Positions 53,083-61,997 of a stretch of DNA of 64,000 bases are shown here, piece by piece. Within the stretch, counting starts at the first letter, position 1, and each line of letters begins with the position of its first letter. The notes under the pieces were generated by a model that was not told the origin of the DNA, did not search any database, and saw nothing but the letters and a program-made list of their open reading frames with translations. Position numbers and translations under genes: made by a program. The stretch is from Spirochaetales bacterium (GTDB taxonomy: Bacteria; Spirochaetota; Spirochaetia; UBA9216): NCBI GenBank assembly GCA_016342585.1, contig JAEINK010000010.1, forward strand, positions 1-64,000, read 5' to 3'.

Positions 53083-53382
53083 GTGATATCAGATTTTGCA
53101 AAACGTGTAACAGAAATAATTGCCTCCATTCCGGCCGGAAAAGTGGCCACCTATGGGCAGATTGCTATCCTCGCGGGGAATCCCCGGGCAGGCAGGCAGG
53201 TTGCCCGGTTTCTTCACTCCATGTCGAAAAAGTATGATCTCCCCTGGCAGCGGGTGGTGAACGCCAGAGGATCCATCTCTCTCCCGGCCCCCTTCGGTGA
53301 TCATCAGAGGGCCCTTTTAGAGGAGGAGGGGGTTGTTTTTGATTTAAAAGGCAGGATTGATTTGAAAAGGTTTCAGTTTTAA
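53083..53382 (+). CDS. Alkyltransferase-like protein (ATL, MGMT family without active Cys)
   Basis: 99 aa, the size of a single MGMT C-terminal domain. AGKVATYGQIAILAGNPRAGRQVARFLHS holds the DNA-binding helix-turn-helix and arginine finger. The active-site PCHRV of methyltransferases is PWQRVV here, so Cys is replaced by Trp. ATL proteins bind O6-alkylguanine without repairing it and hand the lesion to nucleotide excision repair. GTG 53083 start. Convergent with batE. Confidence 0.92.
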   Translation: MISDFAKRVTEIIASIPAGKVATYGQIAILAGNPRAGRQVARFLHSMSKKYDLPWQRVVNARGSISLPAPFGDHQRALLEEEGVVFDLKGRIDLKRFQF

Positions 53383-53387
53383 CCCCC

Positions 53388-54242
53388 TTACAAGCTTGCC
53401 GGATCCACAAAAGCCGCATTTTCTCCCGGAATCCAGCACTCAATACCGCCTTCCAGTCGTATTAGCCACCACTCACCCTGTTCATCCATCATTTTCCCGG
53501 AGGTTCCTCCCTCCAACGGGGCGTCGAAGGCGGGGGCATAGGAGGCAGAATCCCCCTTTCTGGCTACGGTTTTTTCAGCAGTCAGGACCAGCTGCGGATG
53601 AAGACGTTCACTCACTACCTCCACAAGCAGGGAGGTTCCGAAGATCAGGGCCGGGATCAGGGGGATGAGGATGAATCGGCGGATGGCCGGTTTATACAAG
53701 CCTGTAATCAGGATTCCCCAGAGTATCAGGGACATGATAAGGAGTATCAAACCTTTCATTTTTCCGGTTATATCATAGTGAAAGAAGAAGAGGATCCTTT
53801 TTATCTCCTCAGGGGATGAGGAAGAGATTCTGTTACCTATTTTTTCCTCAGCCTGATGGAGGTTGTATCGAATAGCCTTGTTCATCGGTGCAAAACGGAG
53901 GGCCCTGTTGTAGGAAAGGACGGCTTCTCCCGTTTCTCCCCCATTGAGGTAGGCATTCCCCTGATTAAAGAATATGTGCTCATTGAGGATTCCCCTCTCC
54001 TCGATCAAGGTTTTGTAGTAAGCTGCCGACTTCAGGAAGTCATCCCGGCCGGCTCCCTTGCGCTCCTCTTCAAGTTCAAGGCCCTTCAGATAACTGTCTT
54101 CAGCCAGCAGTACAAGCCGGGAGTTCTCCGATGTCTCCTCTTCAGATGTAGTCGTCCCGGATTGGGCAAGGAGCCCCATGAGCGGTAGTGTAAGTAATAA
54201 TATGATCCGCAGGCTTAATAAAATTGCTCTTGATTTTTTCAT
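53388..54242 (-). CDS. BatE-like TPR and SH3 protein
   Basis: 284 aa, last gene of the Bat operon. Signal peptide (1-26), TPR-like repeats (about 45-130: YLKGLELEEER, NEHIFFNQGNAYLNGGETGEAVLSYNRALRFAP), two membrane helices (about 160-205), and a C-terminal bacterial SH3-type domain (AEKTVARKGDSASYAP...GEWWLIRLEGGIECWIPGENAAFV). This matches BatE of the aerotolerance cluster in spirochaetes and Bacteroidetes. The start overlaps the batD stop by four bases. Confidence 0.85.
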   Translation of the reverse strand: MKKSRAILLSLRIILLLTLPLMGLLAQSGTTTSEEETSENSRLVLLAEDSYLKGLELEEERKGAGRDDFLKSAAYYKTLIEERGILNEHIFFNQGNAYLNGGETGEAVLSYNRALRFAPMNKAIRYNLHQAEEKIGNRISSSSPEEIKRILFFFHYDITGKMKGLILLIMSLILWGILITGLYKPAIRRFILIPLIPALIFGTSLLVEVVSERLHPQLVLTAEKTVARKGDSASYAPAFDAPLEGGTSGKMMDEQGEWWLIRLEGGIECWIPGENAAFVDPASL

Positions 54243-56017
54243 TTCAGCATCTCCTTAAGAAGCCGTTCTCCCGCTTCAGAGAATCCTTCCTCTCTTTTTC
54301 CGGCTTTCCCGGCATAGAGCCCCCGATCTATCATCGATTTAAGATCCTGATAAGCCTCAAGGGCCTCCGGTGTCGATGTAAGGGCTTCTTCGTGGCCGTA
54401 GATTCCCCGGCCTGCTCCGTCTGTTTCTGTCTCCATGAAGGCTGCCAGGGCCGCTTCAAAATCGGTGAGCGAGCCCTCTCCTCCCTTCCATCGTTTCAGG
54501 AATTTTCGGAACTCTGATGCACCGCTCCGTTTTCTTCCGAAGAACTGTTTTTTTCTTAAGAACAGGAATAGCCATGCGGCAGGAGGAAGGGTGAGTAATA
54601 TGTAAAAGAGGAGGGGACTCATCCAGGGATAATTACCCGGCCGTTTAACCTTCATAAGTTCCGAACCGGAGTATGAGGCTTCCATCCCCGATTCGTTTCT
54701 TTCCAGTTCCCGAATGGCCGGACCTGAATCTTCGAAAACCTCGAGATCTCCCGAATCGGCTATTTTTGTGGCCAATACAGTAATGGGGATGGGGGCGGTT
54801 TGTACTTCATCCCACTCTCCCGAGGTGGTATCGAAAACCGGAAAAGTCAGGCCGGGGAAGGCCGTGGTAGAGCTGTTTTTAGCCCTGATGGTCTGGATGA
54901 ATACCCTGTCATCTCCCTCGTTCCTGCCGGGGGATCGTTCCGGGGGGATGGAAAATCCCTTTTCCAATACATCCTGACTGGTAAGAGGCGGGATAGAAAA
55001 GTCAGAGTTGGATGCTCCCGAGAAGGAAAGGGTCAGAGTAATCGGTTCTCCTACCGAGATCTCGGTTTTAGAGAGGGCGGCTTCAATTGAGACCGGTCCC
55101 AATATGGTTGATCCGGCACTTATACCAAAGCCCGGAGGGGGAGCCGGCATGGGGAGGACCTCAACGGAGCGTCCTTCCGCTGTGATGACAAGGGTAGCGA
55201 ATTTATCCTGAACACTCTTATTTCCAAAGAAATCCCGCACGGTCTCACTCCCTGTCACCCCTTCAAATCTGGAAGTTGAATCCGACAGGTTCCATATCCC
55301 CTCTTTTTTGGCTTTAAGGAGGAGGGTGAATGAGAGGTAGGTGGCCTTCTCTCCGAAGGCTTCCGAATACCCCTCTTCCGATGTGGCCTGGATAGTCATG
55401 TTGTTTAGGAGAAGGTCGTACAGCCGGCCTTTGCCGGGTACCTGTCCCAGAAACTCGAAATCGTCCAGAAAGGGGAGGTTGAAGGAGATACTCCTGGCAT
55501 TATTTCGGTAATACCATCTAACATTGACGGCAAACTCCTGACCGGGGTAAACCTCTGTCATGCCCGGTTCTATCGTCATGGCGTAATCATCGCTTCTGGC
55601 GGGTTCCTTTGCCCGGATCGTAAAGGGGGTTGAACTGAGGGTTTCCCCGTCGGCATTAAAACTGATCTGCGGTACGGTGAACTCTCCTGTTTTCCCCGGT
55701 GTTATCTGAAAACTCATAAGAAACGCTTTCTCTATAACATTGGTACGTTTTCCATTGATGATCGTAATAGATTGACTGTTTCGCCTTTGTCCGCCCAGAT
55801 AGGTTATGGTTCCCCAGTCGGGATCCGGAAGCTCTTCTACCTCAACCTGATCGGTTCCATTCACTTTTGCCTGGAGGGTTAGGCTGTCGCCGGTATAACA
55901 CTCCCTGGCGCTAATCGATAACTCCAGGTCCACCTGACCGAAGAGCGTCTGGCCAAATATTATCTGGGTAACTATCAGTATGGATAGTAAAGTTATCCTT
56001 CGTTTTTCTATCTGCAT
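54239..56017 (-). CDS. BatD-like membrane protein
   Basis: About 592 aa. Signal peptide MQIEKRRITLLSILIVTQIIFGQ, a long beta-rich periplasmic region (about 30-455) with the BatD pattern (VEVEELPDPDWGTITYLGGQRRNSQSITIINGKRTN...FLMSFQITPGKTGEFTVPQI), one membrane helix near 480-500, and a charged cytoplasmic tail of about 90 residues. ATG 56017 is preferred: it begins the signal peptide and follows the batC stop by one base, whereas the frame to 56140 would overlap batC by 120 bases. Role in stress or oxygen tolerance is inferred from the family. Confidence 0.87.
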   Translation of the reverse strand: MQIEKRRITLLSILIVTQIIFGQTLFGQVDLELSISARECYTGDSLTLQAKVNGTDQVEVEELPDPDWGTITYLGGQRRNSQSITIINGKRTNVIEKAFLMSFQITPGKTGEFTVPQISFNADGETLSSTPFTIRAKEPARSDDYAMTIEPGMTEVYPGQEFAVNVRWYYRNNARSISFNLPFLDDFEFLGQVPGKGRLYDLLLNNMTIQATSEEGYSEAFGEKATYLSFTLLLKAKKEGIWNLSDSTSRFEGVTGSETVRDFFGNKSVQDKFATLVITAEGRSVEVLPMPAPPPGFGISAGSTILGPVSIEAALSKTEISVGEPITLTLSFSGASNSDFSIPPLTSQDVLEKGFSIPPERSPGRNEGDDRVFIQTIRAKNSSTTAFPGLTFPVFDTTSGEWDEVQTAPIPITVLATKIADSGDLEVFEDSGPAIRELERNESGMEASYSGSELMKVKRPGNYPWMSPLLFYILLTLPPAAWLFLFLRKKQFFGRKRSGASEFRKFLKRWKGGEGSLTDFEAALAAFMETETDGAGRGIYGHEEALTSTPEALEAYQDLKSMIDRGLYAGKAGKREEGFSEAGERLLKEMLK

Positions 56018-56018
56018 A

Positions 56019-56897
56019 TTACCAATCCCTCTCAACATCATTGATGCCGCCCCTTTTTTCGAGGAGGGCCTCCCTGAGTTGTCTGTTCTCCTCTTCATTT
56101 CCAAGAATCTCGGAAAGACGCTCCTGAATCTCTTCCTCACTCATGGCCTCCTCATCGGAGGCTTCGCCGACTTTTGTTTCGGATTCTTCCTGATCCCCGG
56201 CTTCCTCATCCTGCTTTGCCTGACTGGCCTGATTTTCCTCACCATTTTCCGGATTGCTTTGAGAGTCCTGGTTTTGAGTCTGCTGGTTCTGATCAGACTG
56301 ACCGGATTCTCCATCCTGAGAGTTGTCCGTCTGGTTTTCACCCCGGTCACCACTCTGCTTATCCTGATCACTCTCCTGCTGCTGTTTCTCTTCGCTTTGT
56401 TCGCCGTTTTCTCCATCTTGCTGTTCTTCTTCCCTGGATTGTTTCTGAGCCAGCATGATCTTTGCTATCTCCAGGTTAAATGCCGCATCCTCCTGATCGG
56501 GGAGGAGGTCCAGGCTTCGATGAAGGTCTTCGATGGCCGTTTCAATCGGCGGTATATGGTGCTCTGCCTGATCCTCTTCCTGGTTCTGCATGGCGGCGCG
56601 GTTTGCCTCGATTATAGAAGTTCCTGCATTGTAGTAGGCCCTGGCTCTCTCATCCTCTTTTCTGAATGACTCTGCGGCCCGTCTATAATAGTTCGCGGCG
56701 GTGATGAAATCTCCAGTTCCTGAATAGACCTGGCCCAGGGCGGCAGCCCTGCCGGCGGTAGGTTTTTTATTGTATTTCGTCAGTAGTGTTTCTATTTCAG
56801 GGTTTACACCTCCCTCCTCACTTTGGGCCGTAAGGTTGAAGCAGAAAATCTGGAGGAAAATAAACACTATCATTGTAATGATTTGCTGTTTTTTCAT
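56019..56897 (-). CDS. BatC-like TPR protein with Gln/Glu/Asp-rich tail
   Basis: About 292 aa. Signal peptide MKKQQIITMIVFIFLQIFCFNLTAQ, a TPR region (about 35-140: GRAAALGQVYSGTGDFITAANYYRRAAESF), then about 120 residues made almost only of Gln, Asn, Glu, Asp, Ser and Gly, probably disordered. A short conserved end follows (MSEEEIQERLSEILGNEEENRQLREALL). ATG 56897 overlaps the batB stop (ATGA). The frame from 56981 is rejected because it would overlap batB by more than 80 bases. Confidence 0.85.
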   Translation of the reverse strand: MKKQQIITMIVFIFLQIFCFNLTAQSEEGGVNPEIETLLTKYNKKPTAGRAAALGQVYSGTGDFITAANYYRRAAESFRKEDERARAYYNAGTSIIEANRAAMQNQEEDQAEHHIPPIETAIEDLHRSLDLLPDQEDAAFNLEIAKIMLAQKQSREEEQQDGENGEQSEEKQQQESDQDKQSGDRGENQTDNSQDGESGQSDQNQQTQNQDSQSNPENGEENQASQAKQDEEAGDQEESETKVGEASDEEAMSEEEIQERLSEILGNEEENRQLREALLEKRGGINDVERDW

Positions 56898-57889
56898 AAA
56901 TGGTGCCTCACCCTGATTATCTGGGAAAGGAGGAGGCAGAAGAGTCCTAAAAGGAGGGAAATCTGAAATTTCTGGTCCCATTCAACCTTCTTCTCGGTAA
57001 CACTTCCTTTTTCTCCCCGGTTCAGGGTATTGATGATCTCCTTCAGATCCACCGTGCCGGTGGCGACATTCAGGTAGGCTCCTCCCGGGGTGGAGGCGCA
57101 CATCTGACGCAGGCTTTGTGAGTCAAGACGGGTCCAGATTTCCTCACCCTCATAGGTAAGAAAACCATCCGTTTCGGCATCTTCACCTGCGGGGATCCTG
57201 TAGCCGGTAGATTCATCACCCAGACCGAGGGCAATGAGCCTTATCCCTTTTTCACCCGCATCGACGGCGGCCTGGAGGGGCATGGATTCCTGATCCTCCC
57301 CATCAGTGATGAGTACGATATCCTTAAAACTTCCCTCTCCGGTAAAGACCTCTTTCATCACTTTTCTGATGGCATCTCCGATGAGGCTTCCTCCCCGGGA
57401 GACCGAATCGGGTGAGAGTTCAAGGACCGCCGTTTGGAAGAAGGAGTAGTCCCGGGTAAGGGGGCATTTTATTACAGAGTTCCCGGCAAATGCCACAAGG
57501 GCAACCCTGTTTCCTGCCAGGGAGGGGATGGCATCAATTATCGCATATTTAGCGTGTTCCATCCTGTCCGGTTTCAGGTCCCTGGCGGTCATGGAACGGG
57601 AGACATCCATCAGGAAAACCACATCCCTTCCGCTGGTTGTTACCTCGATTTCCCTCTTGTTCCATCGGGGGCCGGCGGCTCCTATCACCATGAAAATAAT
57701 CCCTGCAAGGAGTAATCCTCCTGCCAGGTTTCTACTCCGTTTAACAGTCACGCATCTCTTTCCTGAGGTCAGCTGGAAGCCAAAAAGTTTTCCGTTTTCC
57801 ACCCTTTTTCTTATCCCCCAAATCTGAAGGAGGAGCAGGGGGAGTATAAGCCAGAGGAGCCAAAGGTATATGGGTGATTCAAAACTCAT
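56894..57889 (-). CDS. batB: BatB-like von Willebrand factor A protein
   Basis: 331 aa. Two N-terminal membrane helices (about 8-25 and 55-75), a VWA domain (about 90-290) with the MIDAS site DVSRSMTARD, a conserved TDGEDQ loop, and a C-terminal helix. The metal-binding DxSxS and T/D positions are intact. It should sit in the inner membrane with the VWA domain facing the periplasm, working with BatA. It is followed by batC with a four-base overlap and preceded by batA by one base. Confidence 0.9.
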   Translation of the reverse strand: MSFESPIYLWLLWLILPLLLLQIWGIRKRVENGKLFGFQLTSGKRCVTVKRSRNLAGGLLLAGIIFMVIGAAGPRWNKREIEVTTSGRDVVFLMDVSRSMTARDLKPDRMEHAKYAIIDAIPSLAGNRVALVAFAGNSVIKCPLTRDYSFFQTAVLELSPDSVSRGGSLIGDAIRKVMKEVFTGEGSFKDIVLITDGEDQESMPLQAAVDAGEKGIRLIALGLGDESTGYRIPAGEDAETDGFLTYEGEEIWTRLDSQSLRQMCASTPGGAYLNVATGTVDLKEIINTLNRGEKGSVTEKKVEWDQKFQISLLLGLFCLLLSQIIRVRHHL

Positions 57890-57890
57890 A

Positions 57891-58934
57891 TTAAGGACTC
57901 CTCCTGAAAATCGTGTGATCCAATATTATCGAGAGGGCCAGGGAGATGAGTGAAATTATGACAAAGAGTTTGTAATGCTCCCGGTAATTCTTATATTCCA
58001 CGGCCTGTACTTCCGTTTTTTCAAGTTCATTTATCTGTGAATAGATCTCCCTGATGGAGTCACCATCCTCGGCAAGCCAGAATTTACCACCGGTTATATC
58101 GGATATTCCCCTCAAGGTCTCGATGTCGATATTTGAGCCTACGGGGATCTTCTGCTGACCGAAGAGGCCGGCTCTTCTGACCCAGGCATCCCCTCCGAAT
58201 CCAATACAGTACACCTTTATTCCCAGACTTGCGGCCAGTTCTGCCGCCTCTCCCGGACTTGTCTCTCCAGCGTTGGAGGCCCCATCGGTGATCAGGATAA
58301 CTACCCGGTTTTTAACCCTGTAGCTTCCCTCTCTACCCGTCTCGAGATTGGGAGAGCCCAGCCTGGCACAGGCCAGGGCCAGGGCATCACCTATGCTGGT
58401 TCCATCCTCCTCTTCCCGATCAACCAGATTCAGGGATGTAATAAATCCCTCCAGCGGATCGTGGGAGAGGGAGAGAGGAAAGAGGGTGTCTGCGTACCTT
58501 GCGAAGGATATTAACCCTATCAGATCCTCGCTTCTTCCTTTTAAATCCTCACTGTTACCAAAAATAAAATCCTTCATTACCTGTTTTACGATTTCAAGAC
58601 GATTTATCTCTTTTCCATCGAAATTTGTAAGGGCACCCATACTTCCGGATTTGTCTACGACCATCTGAAGAGCGATTCCTTCGGTTTTTTTCTCAGTTTC
58701 AACCAACTCTCCTACAGGTCTCGCCAGAGCGATCACCAAAAGGATAAAGGCCAGCATACCAAAAAGCTTTGGCAGGAAGATGAGTTTGACCTTAATTCCC
58801 TGTTTAAGAATCGCTTTCCCTGCGGCGGGGTAGGGAATTCCATCGGTTCGCTTTTTACCGAAAGGATTCCCTGTCAGGATAAAGAGAGGTAATCCCAGGA
58901 GCATGAGGAGCCAGAGGGGGGTCATTAATGTCAT
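57891..58934 (-). CDS. batA: BatA-like von Willebrand factor A protein
   Basis: 347 aa. N-terminal helices (about 5-20, 55-75), VWA domain (about 90-300) with MIDAS DKSGSMGALT and the TDGASNAGETSP loop, and a C-terminal helix near 320-340. Closest in pattern to BatA, the first VWA protein of the aerotolerance operon. Overlaps the upstream lipoprotein gene by four bases. Confidence 0.9.
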   Translation of the reverse strand: MTLMTPLWLLMLLGLPLFILTGNPFGKKRTDGIPYPAAGKAILKQGIKVKLIFLPKLFGMLAFILLVIALARPVGELVETEKKTEGIALQMVVDKSGSMGALTNFDGKEINRLEIVKQVMKDFIFGNSEDLKGRSEDLIGLISFARYADTLFPLSLSHDPLEGFITSLNLVDREEEDGTSIGDALALACARLGSPNLETGREGSYRVKNRVVILITDGASNAGETSPGEAAELAASLGIKVYCIGFGGDAWVRRAGLFGQQKIPVGSNIDIETLRGISDITGGKFWLAEDGDSIREIYSQINELEKTEVQAVEYKNYREHYKLFVIISLISLALSIILDHTIFRRSP

Positions 58935-59839
58935 CTCTCTGCCTCCTCGTAGGTACGGGAGAAGAAAATCATCATTTTTGCCTTATCCTCACCGGGATTC
59001 CGGGGCGGCAGGCCGCTCTTTTCTGAAAGGCGGCCGGTGTAGGCTGCCAGCTCATAATATTTAAGAATTTCACCCAGTTCCGAAGCCTCTTTTCCATCCT
59101 CTTTTTCCCACACCCGGATGATCCCCGCGGCTTGTGCGTAGAACTCGGGATAATGTGCCGGATTAAGCTTTTCGGTATCGCGGATAGCCTTCTCTCCGGC
59201 TGTCAGTTCCGGTATTTTTCGCTTTTTTTTCTTTTGAACCAGAATAAATATCAGGATTAATCCTGTCGCAATGATCAAGGCCGGGATAATCACCGGAACG
59301 ACACTCCACGGCTGTGGTTCAACCCTCAGGGGACGTGATTCCGGGAGCTGCCCCCTGGCCACGGCCTCTTTCTCCTCATCGGAAAACAGGGAGGGAATCT
59401 TAATCATGATCCCTTCGGTTGTTACCATATCACTGATGGTCTCTCCGGAGTTTATCCTGATAGGGAGGAGGTAGAGCTCTCCGCTTTGAAGAGGTTCAAG
59501 CCGGCATTTATAACGGTAGGTCGAACGATCCTCCACAGCCATGGATGGTAATTCCTGCCATGATTTTAATTCAAACCCCCCGGCCGTGAAATCGGGTATA
59601 TCGAGAATAGGCTCGGTTCCTCTGGTTGTCACTGTCAGTTCAAAGTCCAGAAATCCCGCAGCATTTTCCGGTATGGGGCCCAGGGAAAGGTGGACTTCAA
59701 GTCCCCCGGAACCATAGTTCAGGTCCGATGTGTTTTCCTTTACCGGCATATTCACCTTTTCACAAGCCATCAGCAGGAGTGTGAACAAGAATATAGAAAG
59801 GAGGCCCCCCCGGGGGGTGTGATTTCCCTGTCTCATCAT
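58931..59839 (-). CDS. Bat-operon lipoprotein with one membrane helix
   Basis: 302 aa. Signal with lipobox LLMAC (Cys26). A beta-rich outer region (about 40-165), one membrane helix near 180-200 (VVPVIIPALIIATGLILIFILV) followed by KKKKRK, and a helical cytoplasmic domain of about 90 residues (NPAHYPEFYAQAAGIIRVWEKEDGKEASELGEILKYYELAAYTG). The layout echoes a short BatD. I do not know a named family, though proteins in this position occur in other moxR-DUF58-VWA clusters. Four-base overlaps on both sides tie it to the operon. Confidence 0.75.
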   Translation of the reverse strand: MMRQGNHTPRGGLLSIFLFTLLLMACEKVNMPVKENTSDLNYGSGGLEVHLSLGPIPENAAGFLDFELTVTTRGTEPILDIPDFTAGGFELKSWQELPSMAVEDRSTYRYKCRLEPLQSGELYLLPIRINSGETISDMVTTEGIMIKIPSLFSDEEKEAVARGQLPESRPLRVEPQPWSVVPVIIPALIIATGLILIFILVQKKKKRKIPELTAGEKAIRDTEKLNPAHYPEFYAQAAGIIRVWEKEDGKEASELGEILKYYELAAYTGRLSEKSGLPPRNPGEDKAKMMIFFSRTYEEAER

Positions 59840-60714
59840 CTTTTTCTTCCTCCTCTTCGAATGAAGAAGGCCGAAATAGGCTTTATATAATCCTCTCCGA
59901 TATTGAGAGTGAGGAAATCCCCCCCCGCAGACAGGAAAAGCTGTTCTGTCTCTTTTGTTCTCATCTCTTCTCTTTTACGAAACTCTTCCCTGACGGATCG
60001 GGAGCCGGTGTCCACCAGGACCTCTCTTCCCGTCTCCGGATCGTTAAAAAGTATCATGCCGCCTGGTGGTAACTCTTTTTCGGCCGGGTCTGTCAGCCCA
60101 AGACCTATCAAATCATGCTTTCTCCCACTTATCTTAAGGAGTTTGCTGTAATCATCCCCTATAAAGTCGGAGATAATGAATACGATGGAGTGACGCCGGG
60201 CGACTTTTCCCAGGTATTCAAGGGGGGCATTGAGATCCGTTTTTCTGTGTTCAGGTTCGAAGGCGATCAGGTCCTGGACCATCTGCATGGTGTGATTCTG
60301 CCCTCTGCCCGGAGGAATATAGAGTTCCACCCTGTCGGTGAATCCCAGAAGACTGACCCTGTCGTTATTCTTCATGGCCACATGGGAGAGGACGGCTGTC
60401 AGTTCCGCCGCAAACTCCATCTTATCCCTTCCTGTTGTTCCAAAATTTTGAGAAGCCGAAAGGTCCACCAGGAAGATCAGGTTTAACTCCCGCTCTTCAG
60501 TATAGAGTTTGACATGGGGAACCCCTGTCCGGGCGGTAACCTTCCACCCGATGTTTCGGATGTCATCACCGGGGTAGTACTCTCGAACCTCCCGGAACTC
60601 CATACCCTGCCCCTTGAAGGCAGACTCATACTCACCCTGAAAGATTCCAGTTACTTTTTTTCGGGTAAGTACTCTTATGAGTTCAATTTTTTTTCTTATT
60701 TCCCGGGAAATCAT
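59836..60714 (-). CDS. DUF58 domain protein
   Basis: 292 aa soluble protein of the MoxR-associated DUF58/VWA-like family. Conserved GQGMEFREVREYYPGDDIRNIGWKVTARTG (about 35-65) and LIFLVDLSASQNFGTTGRDK near 85 with a MIDAS-like DxSxS. It probably acts with the MoxR ATPase in assembly or activation of the VWA proteins. Overlaps moxR by four bases. Confidence 0.9.
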   Translation of the reverse strand: MISREIRKKIELIRVLTRKKVTGIFQGEYESAFKGQGMEFREVREYYPGDDIRNIGWKVTARTGVPHVKLYTEERELNLIFLVDLSASQNFGTTGRDKMEFAAELTAVLSHVAMKNNDRVSLLGFTDRVELYIPPGRGQNHTMQMVQDLIAFEPEHRKTDLNAPLEYLGKVARRHSIVFIISDFIGDDYSKLLKISGRKHDLIGLGLTDPAEKELPPGGMILFNDPETGREVLVDTGSRSVREEFRKREEMRTKETEQLFLSAGGDFLTLNIGEDYIKPISAFFIRRGGRKR

Positions 60715-61694
60715 GGAAGTTTAACTTTTGCGAAAATCCTCGAGACAAGCTCTTCTGAAGTGACACCGTCTGCTTCGGCCTCATAGGAGGGGACGACCCT
60801 GTGACGGAGAACATCCGGAGCCATTATCTGAACATCTTCCGGGCTTGCCCAGGCTCTTCCTTCCATAAAAGCCCTGCATTTTGCTGCCAGAGTCATGAAA
60901 ATCAGCGCCCGGGGAGAGGCCCCGTAGAGGATGTAGGCATCCATATCCAGGCCGTATTCCGAAGGTGTTCGGGTGGCCCTCATAATATCTACTATATACT
61001 CTTCAACGCGCGGGTCGATATAGACCTTGTCGATGAGTTTTCGAATTTCTATAATCTCTTCCCTCTTCAATGTTACTTCAACAGGAATATCCACCGATGT
61101 TACGGCCATCTTTCTTAAAATTAAAACCTCTTCATCCCTTGTGGGATAGTCGATCTTAAGTTTCAGCATGAACCTGTCCACCTGGGCTTCCGGGAGGGGA
61201 TAGGTTCCCTCCTGCTCAATAGGGTTCTGAGTGGCCATTACAATGAAGGGTTCGGCAAGAGTGAAGGTTTCATCACCGATAGTGATCTGCCTCTCCTGCA
61301 TGGCTTCCAGTAGAGCCGACTGAACCTTGGCCGGAGCCCTGTTTATCTCATCCGCTAAAATAAAGTTGGAAAAAAGAGGTCCCTTCTTGATGGAAAAACC
61401 GCCTTCCGAAGGGTTGAAAATCTGGGTTCCAATAAGGTCTCCAGGAAGCAAATCCGGAGTGAACTGGATCCTCTGAAAATCAACTGAAAGGATATCTGAC
61501 AGGGTTTTGATGGTCAGAGTTTTCGCCAAACCCGGAACACCCTCCACAAGAACGTGCTGGTTACAGAAAAGTCCCGTAAGGAGTCCCCTGATCAGGTAGT
61601 CCTGTCCGACGATCCTTTTGCTGATTTCCGATTTGATTTTATTTATTTTACTGCTGGCTGTTGTAATTTCTTTTTCTAGTTCGTCTGTTATCAT
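60711..61694 (-). CDS. MoxR-family AAA+ ATPase
   Basis: 327 aa. Walker A GVPGLAKT (near residue 56), Walker B FILADEINRAPAKVQSALLEAM (near 110), sensor 1 FIVMATQNP, arginine-finger region EGTYPLPEAQVDRFMLK, and a helical lid. MoxR ATPases act as chaperones that activate VWA-containing complexes; here its clients are probably BatA, BatB and the DUF58 protein. First gene of an eight-gene operon with almost constant four-base overlaps. Promoter 10-38 bases upstream, no Shine-Dalgarno. Confidence 0.93.
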   Translation of the reverse strand: MITDELEKEITTASSKINKIKSEISKRIVGQDYLIRGLLTGLFCNQHVLVEGVPGLAKTLTIKTLSDILSVDFQRIQFTPDLLPGDLIGTQIFNPSEGGFSIKKGPLFSNFILADEINRAPAKVQSALLEAMQERQITIGDETFTLAEPFIVMATQNPIEQEGTYPLPEAQVDRFMLKLKIDYPTRDEEVLILRKMAVTSVDIPVEVTLKREEIIEIRKLIDKVYIDPRVEEYIVDIMRATRTPSEYGLDMDAYILYGASPRALIFMTLAAKCRAFMEGRAWASPEDVQIMAPDVLRHRVVPSYEAEADGVTSEELVSRIFAKVKLP

Positions 61695-61703
61695 AACGGA
61701 TAA

Positions 61704-61732
61704 ATTAGAACATAAATTTATTTTTATGCCAA
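61704..61732 (-). promoter_or_regulatory. Promoter of the moxR-bat operon, near-leaderless geometry
   Basis: Minus strand: TTGGCA (61732-61727), 17-base spacer, TCTAAT (61709-61704), each 5/6, then 9 bases to ATG 61694. No ribosome-binding site. Confidence 0.6.
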
Positions 61733-61997
61733 GTCTCTTTATTCCCCTGGAAGGTCAAAACCCCCGTGGGCTGCTGCACAGCCCATTAAGTTTGCACTTG
61801 TGTCGGTATTTGGTTGTTGGTGATTGAAGTGAAATAAAGTATTTGGCCCTGATACACACGAAAACCTGTGTAATAAAGTTTGCTTCTCATAAAATATAAT
61901 TCTGATAGGATTCGTCTATATTTGCTCGGGAGATACTTTTTTTTAATGAACCGGAAAGCGATTTTTTTGGTGAAGATTTTGAGATAGGAAGGATTAA
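61733..61997. other. Gene-free stretch between moxR and a decayed gene
   Basis: Contains a perfect hairpin TGGGCTG-CTGCA-CAGCCCA (61767-61785) without a T run, a TATAAT-like sequence near 61900, and AT-rich sequence. No gene is visible. It ends in AGGAAGG, which was the ribosome-binding site of the pseudogene. Confidence 0.6.

Noticed and set aside
61767..61785. Hairpin TGGGCTG/CAGCCCA as a terminator
   Set aside because: No T tract on either strand and no gene end nearby.
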